Positions 56,772 to 64,000 of a stretch of DNA of 64,000 nt are shown here, piece after piece. Source of the stretch: Larix kaempferi (taxonomy: Eukaryota; Streptophyta; Pinopsida; Pinales; Pinaceae); NCBI GenBank assembly GCA_027924585.1, contig BSBM01000007.1:6402001-6466000 (forward strand). Reading direction: 5' to 3'. Numbering within the stretch: the first letter of the stretch is position 1; every line of letters begins with the position of its first letter. A program made the position numbers and the translations under genes. Under the pieces are notes generated by a model, which saw only the letters and a list, made by a program, of their open reading frames with translations, was not told the origin of the DNA and did not search any database.

Positions 56772-57540
56772 CTAGAACTGCTCAATCATGAATGGATTTC
56801 TAATCATGAATCCAAACCCACTCCAGCTCAGGTTAATAGGCCAATGGTCCGATCCTGCTGAGGGGAGCATTGGGGTTGATATTTCTCCTCCTTCGGTAAC
56901 AATTGATTTAGATATCAAGAACCTGTCCATCCACGAAGCCATGTATTGATCCCCACACCTTTTATTATTCCAGGTATACCACCAATTTTCGGTCTCTACA
57001 TCTACTAATTTTAGGTTTTCTATGATCTCCCGGAAAGCTTGGTTTATTGGTCCCACTCCTACATACTCCCTTTTTCTCCTCCACGGATGTCACCATGTTA
57101 AAATCCCCTCTTATGGTCCAGTTCTTTTTCTGAACCCATCTACTTATTCCCTCTAAAGAATCTAAAAATTCAACCTTCTGCTGATGCAAATTGGGCCCAT
57201 AAACATTTGAAATCACCCCTCCAATCGTTGCTCCAACAATCTAGAACTCTGCTAAAATTGATTGCTAAGTTGCTAAGAAATTAGATAAACATACTTCTTC
57301 TAGATTCCACAAGATACCCAAGTCTCCTGCAACTCTATTCATGTCAGCTTCAACTACCTCGCTTCCCTTCCATGCTCTTGTACTTATATTCCTAATAATA
57401 TCCACCTGGCACTAGGTTTCTTGAAGCAAAAAAACCAATGAATTTTCTTTTATGATCTTATTTCTTAGAAGTCTAAGCTTCTGGGACCCATTTTCCCCTC
57501 TTATATCCCAGGTTATAACTTTCATCTAGACGGTTTATTT
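56772..57540 (-). pseudogene. LINE-C copy 1 endonuclease
   Basis: Opens at about 57525 (ITWDIRGENGSQKLRLLRNK), then a stop after LLQET, then VISNVYGPNLHQQKVEFLDS, RGDFNMV, WYTWNN and SAGSDHWPINLSW (56860-56830), the EEP endonuclease landmarks. In-frame stops and frame changes split it. Confidence 0.8.
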
Positions 57541-57599
57541 ACTTTTAAAAGAACTACCTTAATAGTTGGGTATTGGCCTAATTTTACCAATTTGATCCC

Positions 57600-58710
57600 C
57601 ATCTATGTTATCCTCTGCTTATTTATTTTATTTTCGTATTTCTCTCCACTGTCCATGAATTTTCACTTATTCTCCTTTGGTCCTTCTGGAGCAATCCCTA
57701 ATTAAGGAGTTTCCTTTAGTCATAATATGGCTTCCTACAATAGTTCAACTTGTCAAAAGGGCGCATACCCCTTTCCTTTATCATCATGGGATTTCTCTAT
57801 CCCTTCCAGATCTAGTTTTCCTATATTCATATCTTCTCCTTCCTCCTCTGTCATAACCACATCTTCTATAGTGTGCCCCCCAAGATCTAGTTATCTCTCT
57901 CCTTTATCATGTTTCTCATTATGATATGCTCCCCCCTTTTCCTTTGATCAAGATCTAAAACCATTGGATTTGTATCATTGTTGTTTATGCGATTCAAGGC
58001 TTCAAATCAGTTCGACATTTAAGTGTTTTTGGCAGATTCCTGATCTGTCTGTCTCTGCACTTTCCTCCTATGATTGCTTACTTTGAACCCTTCTTCATTA
58101 TTTTCGACCTAAGACTTCTGAGGAGGTGGAGGTGTATTCAAAGGGAAATATTTGAATAGGTGACCATATCCATGGAATCTCCTACATCAAAAAGGAATGT
58201 GTTCATAGTCTAGATTCTGCATCCAATCTTCATCATCCCAAGTCAAGTTGATTGCTTCCAACAATTCCTTTGAAATTTCCATGTAAACACAGATCCAAGC
58301 ATATGAAGTGTATATCACCATCTTGGTTTGTTTATAGATCTTCACAAAGTCCCCTGATGAGTTTCCTATATCTTTTAAGATGAGGGTCTCCAAAATACAT
58401 TCATGTGTCGATAGCCGACCACGGGTCGACCTAGGATTTTGTACCCACTCTGCAAGGACGTCGAAATCCTCCCAAGACTGCATCTCATGAATGTCCTCCC
58501 ATAAACTTTTCTATGTATCCTCTATCTCCTCCTAGATGGAGACAGGAATCTTCGATTTAAAGAGTTGGGAAATTTGACCAACCCTTCTCTATTCCCTGGT
58601 GGCCCAAGATGTTGCAGCCACCTCTTTCCCCTTCCCTTCACACCTTTGATGCTTCCCCTGGTTTCCATCACATGTTGGCGCGAGACGCCCAAATCAATTA
58701 CCAAATACTA
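57600..58710 (-). pseudogene. LINE-C copy 1 ORF1 (DUF4283 type)
   Basis: The segment 58483-58187 reads VLAEWVQNPRSTRGRLSTHE and SYAWICVYMEISKELLEAIN, followed by a degenerate knuckle region (GHGYLFKYFPL, about 58170-58140) and a polar tail to about 57600. It matches 47160-47398 in its first part. It is broken by several frame changes. Confidence 0.6.
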
Positions 58711-59190
58711 GTAGCAGTTTCTTACAGGAATGAAAATGCTCAGAGTTTCTAGTTCGAATCTCTCATAATTAGACCTCGAACCTCTCCACGTACAAGAACC
58801 CACTCATCCATAAACTCTCATAATTGCTTCCATTATTTCCCCACAAGTCCATCTAAAGTGCACCCTTTCACTCGATCTTCCCACACTCTCTGCCATTAAT
58901 TTCCATGGGCTAAGCTTCATACTTTCTTCAGGTCCCCATCTCCTCACAATCTATATGATTGTTAGGATCCCCTCTAGAATCCATCACTTGCTTTAATTGG
59001 AATCCTGCATGGGGTTAAGGATGTCATCATGAACGAACTTCCTTCATAGTCAAGTATGGGGGCTCACGCGATCGACACGTGCCCATTCATCTCTCCTCCA
59101 TCACTCGCATCTGGGGCATTAAAATCCCGAGCCATCAAGATTTTAAATTGGCTAAACCAAGCTGGATCCCTAATTTATTCTAGCTTTCAC
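58711..59190 (-). other. Junction of LINE-C copies 1 and 2
   Basis: Contains the 3' end of copy 2 and the 5' untranslated part of copy 1. No poly(A) tail or target duplication could be recognised at the join. Confidence 0.5.
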
Positions 59191-60740
59191 TATTTATAGT
59201 TGATGTGATCCTTCTCTCCTTTGTTGGAAAGAATATCTTCCACCTTATTTCCATTCCACTTGACGTGGTTGAAAGAGTAGGCTCGAATTTGACCCAGCAT
59301 GGATCGCAATTTTTCTAATCTATATTCTATACGCTAGTGTGATGCAATATTTGCAACACCTTGGCCGTTATGAAATTTCCTTTCCATGGATACAATGATT
59401 TTGGAGTCCCCTTCCACAATTAGGGGCATCCATCCTTTCCAAATGGATATCATGATTCCATGCAAGAGACCCTCCAATTCTGTAGCATTATTTGTTTCTA
59501 TTCTTATCTAACCCACGAAGGCGTCCAAAACATCCCCTAGATGATTTCTAAAAACTCCTCCAAAAACAACTACTCTTGGGTTCCCTTTGGAAGCACCATC
59601 AAAATTGAATTTGAAATGACCCTTTAGGGGAGAACTTCATATATTCAGGCTTACCACCTCTGTCCTCCTTGTTTTATCCATCCCAATATAGCTCGGGAGG
59701 GCCCTCACTCCCCATTATTCCATAATAGAACATTCCTACTATGTGGCCTACCAATCCTGATCTTTCCAGTTATTCAGCCTTAGAGTCTTAGTGAGATGAA
59801 GCTTTATCATGGTCCAAACTCCATTCTCTGATCTACTCTTGTCTTGGAAAATACACTGATTTCTTTCCTCCCATGTCTCCCATAACAAGAACCCTAGGAA
59901 TAGTTTTCACATTCATGATTGACAATTGGATTTCAGAGTGGATTGGATGCCCATTTTGTAATAGAGAGGTTCATTCTTACCCTAAACACAATCTGATTTT
60001 ATGAAAACTTTCGCTCCTCTGTCCCAAAATGATGCAACAAAAGTGCATTCATCAATCAAGTGGTCCATTTTTTATCTAGAATTGGCACACATGGTGCATC
60101 GGAATAGACCAACTATCCCTATCTTGCTAAGATTTTCCCCTATCAAGATTCACCTTTTCACCACCATCCAAAAGAAAGTAGCCACCTTGGTCCAAGCTTA
60201 GCTTGCCATATTTTCTTCTAAATGTCTTTCATGGGTGGCTCTCTTTGTTATGTCCACAAGCTATATGCATCCTTCAGGTCAAAGCCTCCCTTTGATGAAT
60301 ATCCCCGCATTAGCTATATGGACCCCTCTAGATTCTAATTATATGTCTTTCTTGGATGGTATCCCATATTCTTTGGACCTCCGCTTCTGGGCAGTGTTGT
60401 CTCTAACATTCATGTGGTTTCCAAGATCTATACTCATCCTCCCCTAAAATCTCTTGCCATAAGTCTTTTACTTTCTTCCAAGCTCTATCTTAGCATATGG
60501 CATGAAAGACTGACACTTCCAAGTGATTCATAGGGCTTGGGATTTTCTACCATGAGTCTTCCCAAAAATTTGCATCTTCTCCATTATGAATTTCCCAGAA
60601 ATTATGTTCCTGAATTAAGTGCCTTCCTTAAATAAATGTCTTCCATATATGCCATCCCTGCTTCAAATTGGACAATTTGATAAGATCTTGTTTATTCCAT
60701 CTCTGGGCATATTTCCAATGCCAAAGTTTGGTCTAGGTTC
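59191..60740 (-). pseudogene. LINE-C copy 2: zf-RVT linker and complete RNase H
   Basis: Homologous to 47399-48782 but with the RNase H end retained: after NFDGASKGNP, ETNNATELEGLLHGI and VEGDSKIIVSMERK it continues LEKLRSMLGQIRAYSFNHVK and GNKVEDILSNKG to a stop near 59200. It also shows the uninterrupted copia target near 60731. Confidence 0.78.
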
Positions 60741-61299
60741 CGTCTGCATGGGTAACCCATCTCCACCATATTTTAGCACCCAAGACCTCATCGATCTTTT
60801 CAAGGTCTCTTAGTTCTTAGGCCCATTTCCCCCAATATTTGGGCATACAGATGTTATCCCAACGAGCCAATGCCTATTTGTTTTTACCTTGTGTTTCTCC
60901 CCAAAGGAATTTTTTGTGCATATTCCTAATTTATTTGAGCACATCTTTTGGGGATACCATCACTGAGAATAAATATGTTGGCATGGCTTGTAGCACTGAT
61001 TTTACCATTATCGATCTGCTCACCAAGTTTAGGGGGGTGCAAAACCCAATTGGCCAAATTCTATTCCATACGATCTAGAAAATATTCCCAAGACACTTTT
61101 ATGGCCACAACATCTGCCAGAGGGGCCCCGAGATATTTGGATGGAAGGGAGCTACCTTGGAATCCCAAAATGCGCAAAATATTATGCTAGGTGACCCAAG
61201 GAGTGTTGAAGAAGAAGACATGTGATTTCTCTTCATTGACATCAACTTAAGATGTAGCAGAGAATACATTTAAACATTTTTTGATAGATTGTGCTTCCT

Positions 61300-62230
61300 G
61301 AACTAATGGATTCCCCATGAGCATTGTATCATCCACAAATTGTTGGTGCGTCTGATTAGTCCATGATGAGTGTAGGCTTACACCTCTGATTTCCTATATT
61401 TCCTTCATTGCCTTGATAGTTCTACCTAGTCCTTATTCCAAAATAATGAAAATAAAGGGGGATAGGGGGTCCCCTTGTCTAATCCCCCTCAATGTCCTAA
61501 AGGTGGGAGTTGGGGCTCCATTCAATAAAATAGAGAAGAAGGTTGAATAAGTCAAATTCATTAACCATTTAGCCAAAGCCTCCCCAAAACCAAAGGCCTT
61601 TAACATCTCTCTCATAAAATGCCAACTAATATTGTCATAAGCTTTAGAGAGGTCTAGCTTAAGGAGAATTCTTGGTTTCTTAGTGGTTTTTAGGGAATCA
61701 ATTACTTTGTGCACTAAGATTATTCCGTCCATTATTTTCCTTCCTTCCAAAAGCCTTATTGCTCTGGAGAGATCAGATCAAGGAGGATAGGATTCAACCT
61801 GTTGGCTATAACTTTTGTTATAATTTTATAGATCACATTACACAACGAAATCGGTATAAACTTACTAAGAGTATCCGCTCCATCATATTTGGGGATGAGA
61901 ATTAGAAATGTGTCACTAAAGGCTGCTAACACTCCTTTGGACTTCATTGAATATTCCACTATCCTTAGCACTTCCTCCTTGATCATATCCTAGAAAAATG
62001 GAAAAAAATCATAATGAAACCATCCAGGCCAAGGGCTTTTCCTTCCTCTATTTGATTTATTGCCTCTTTGTCTTCCTTCATATCTATTGGGCACATCATC
62101 AGTTCATTTTGGGCTCTAGACACCATGGTATGGATATGATGAGTGATTAGAGCAATATTTCCCAACCTATCTTGCCAAGGATCCTCCACAATATCCTTGA
62201 AGTAACTCATCATTTCTTCTTCAATCTCCT
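61300..62230 (-). pseudogene. LINE-C copy 2 reverse transcriptase
   Basis: Segments in order: EEGKALGLDGFIMIFFH (62040 region), SLCNVIYKIITKVIANRLNP, a break near 61755, LLKLDLSKAYDNISWHFM, NGAPTPTFRTLRGIRQGDPLSPFIF (61530-61450), and a VDDTMLM-like motif near 61330. The catalytic aspartates of the palm are recognisable. Two or more frameshifts. Confidence 0.8.
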
Positions 62231-62639
62231 CCCGTGTCTCGACCTGTTGTACATATTCTTTTTTTAGCCTTATTATCTTATTCCTTTATCTATGTTGAAT
62301 TGTTGATCTATGGAAGCATTTGGAATTTTGTTCCCCTTCTTTTAGCCACATGTTCCTATATTTTTGTTTCCACGGGATCTCTCCTGGGCTTTCCTCAATT
62401 CCAATGTTCCAGTATATTATTTTCCCAGGTCTTGAGGCCGTCAGAGTACCCATTTTTCATTCCCTCTAGTTGAACTTCTTCTAGTTGGATTTCCAACATC
62501 CTTTTATCCTAGAAAATATTCCCAAATTCTTCCTTGTTACAAGTTCATATTTTTCCTTTTATGGCTTTTAAATTTGGTTGAAATTGGTACATGCTTGACC
62601 CCATGGAAATTCTAGTTCCTCCCACCATTTTTGTACCAT

Positions 62640-63417
62640 CGTTTTGAAGTCCTTATGTCCCATCCAGAACTACTCAATCATGAATGGATTTCTAATCATG
62701 AATCCAAACTCACTCCAGCTTATGTTAACATGCCAATGGTTCGAGCCTGTTGAGGGGAGCACTGGGGCTGAGAGTTCTCCTCCTTCCATAACAATTGATT
62801 CAGATATCAAGAACATGTCCAGCCATGAAGCCACGTGTTGATCCCTACACCTTTTATTATTCTAGGTATACCACCCATTTTGGGTCTCTACATCTACTAA
62901 TTTTGGGTTTTCTATGATCTCCTCGAAAGCTTGGTTTGTTGGTCCCACTCCTACATCCTCCCTTTTTCTCCTCCACGGATGTCACCATGTTAAAATCCCC
63001 TCTTATGATCCAGTGCTTGTTCTGAAATCATCTACTTATTCCCTCTAAAGAATCTAAAAATTCAACCTTCTGCTGATGCAAAATGGGCCCATAAAGATTT
63101 GAAATCACCCCTCCAATCGTTGTTCCAACAATTTGGAACTCCGCTAAAAGCGATCATTAATTTGCTAAGAAATTAGATAAACATACCTCTTCCAAATTCC
63201 ACAAGATAGCCAAGCCTCCTGCAGCTCTATTCACGTCAACTGAAAGTACCTCGCTTCCCTTCCATGCTCTTGTACTTATATTCCTAATAGTATCCTCCGA
63301 GGACTTGGTTTCTTGAAGCAAACAAACCAACGACTTTTCTTTTTTGATCTTATTTCTTAGAAGTCTAAGCTTCTGGGAGCCATTTGCCCCTCTTATATCC
63401 CAGGTTATAATTTTCAT
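62640..63417 (-). pseudogene. LINE-C copy 2 endonuclease
   Basis: Starts at ATG 63417 (MKIITWDIRGANGSQ), LLQETKSSEDTIRN, WKGSEVLSVDVNRAAGGLAI, a stop after NFLAN near 63157, then the remaining parts in other frames to about 62700, where a copy of the SDHW region is altered. Confidence 0.8.
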
Positions 63418-63429
63418 CTAGACTGGTTA

Positions 63430-64000
63430 TTACTTTTGAAAGAAATGCCTTAATAGTTGGGTATTGGTCTGATTCTACCAATTTGATCCCCATCTCTGTT
63501 ATCCTCTACTTATTGCTTTTATTTCCGCATTTCTCTCTATTGTCCATGGATTTTCACTTATTCTCCTTTGGTCCTTCTGGAGCAATCCCTAATTAAGGAG
63601 TTTCCTTTAGTTATAATATGGCTTCCTGCAACAGTTCAACTTATCGAAAGGACACATACCCCTTGCCTTTATCATCATGGCCTTTCTCTATCCCCCCAGA
63701 TCTAGTTTTCCTAGATCCATATCTTCTCCTTCCTCCTCTATTATAAGCACATCTTCTACAATGTTCCCCCCAAGATCTAGTTGTCTCTCTCTGTTATCAT
63801 GTTTCGCATTCTGATCTACTCCCCCTCTTTCCTTGATCAAGATCTGAAACCATTGGATTTGTATCATTGATGTTTATGCGATTCAGGGCTTCAAATCAGT
63901 TCAATGTTTGATGTATTTTGGTAGCTTCCTGATATTTCTGTCTTTACACTTTCCTCCTACGATTACTTACTTTGGTGAACCCTTCTTCATTCTTTTCGAC
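63430..64000 (-). pseudogene. LINE-C copy 2 ORF1 C-terminal part
   Basis: Closely matches 57550-58100, the polar tail of ORF1 in copy 1. The window ends before its DUF4283 region. Confidence 0.6.

Larger units (their letters stand above)
47399..59150 (-). mobile_element. LINE-C copy 1, split by a copia element
   Basis: A minus-strand plant LINE: 5' region and ORF1 (about 59150-57600), endonuclease (57540-56772), RT (56736-56377 and to 55861), copia insertion (55860-48783), zf-RVT region (48782-47830) and RNase H (to 47399). Compared with copy 2 it lacks about 1 kb of RT (fingers and palm), and the RNase H end is cut. Stops and frameshifts are frequent. It lies head to tail between copies 0 and 2. 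Confidence 0.82.
59191..64000 (-). mobile_element. LINE-C copy 2, most complete copy
   Basis: Minus-strand order: ORF1 C-terminus (64000-63430), endonuclease (63417-62640), RT (about 62230-61300), zf-RVT (60740-59870) and RNase H to a stop near 59200. The N-terminus of ORF1 is outside the window. Frameshifts and stops occur in every domain. Confidence 0.82.

Overview
This window is from a large, repeat-rich plant nuclear genome. Long AT-rich spacers, nested and decayed Ty1/copia, Ty3 and LINE elements, and a single short host gene in 64 kb suggest a big-genome gymnosperm or similar plant. That organism call is an inference; no species marker was seen. No rRNA gene, tRNA gene or CRISPR array was found.

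Layout. 1-11460: a minus-strand LINE (ORF1 9592-11169, ORF2 start 9537-9591, ORF2 continuing at 1269-1) split by a minus-strand Ty3-type LTR element (LTRs 1270-2005 and 8785-9536). That element has lost most of RT, RNase H and integrase and carries its own 1.4 kb insert. 11461-14080: AT-rich sequence with a degenerate repeat array and a tRNA-derived SINE (13688-13914). 14081-14911: the only intact host-type gene, an NDR1/HIN1-like (LEA_2) membrane protein on the minus strand. 14690-32880: two further copies of the 5' end and upstream region of that gene (19437-19990 and 32455-32880), separated by duplicated AT-rich spacer. Different transposons sit in different copies: LINE fragments, a Mutator-like element, a Harbinger-like element and an LTR-like segment.

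32880-38780: a small acidic-repeat ORF (minus), a GC-rich array of palindromes, and a degenerate multi-exon gene (plus) encoding a ParB-like domain followed by a beta-class DNA amino-methyltransferase. The methyltransferase is recognised from motif IV, then motif X (QKP), then motif I (DLSSGSG) split by an intron. This phage/bacterial-style architecture in an intron-containing locus is the most unusual item. It has six in-frame stops and three frameshifts, so this copy looks dead.

39300-46360: a truncated second Ty3-type gag-pol (minus) and a further gag-like fragment. 47160-64000: three minus-strand copies of one LINE family arranged head to tail. The middle copy is interrupted by a complete but mutated Ty1/copia element (48783-55860), whose 3' untranslated region holds thirteen 71-bp tandem repeats.

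Most elements are inactivated by point mutation rather than by frameshift. Many stops are TAG where the family normally has glutamine, consistent with C-to-T decay at methylated CAG (CHG) sites. The duplicated spacers and LINE copies act as paralogous empty sites that make several insertions directly visible.
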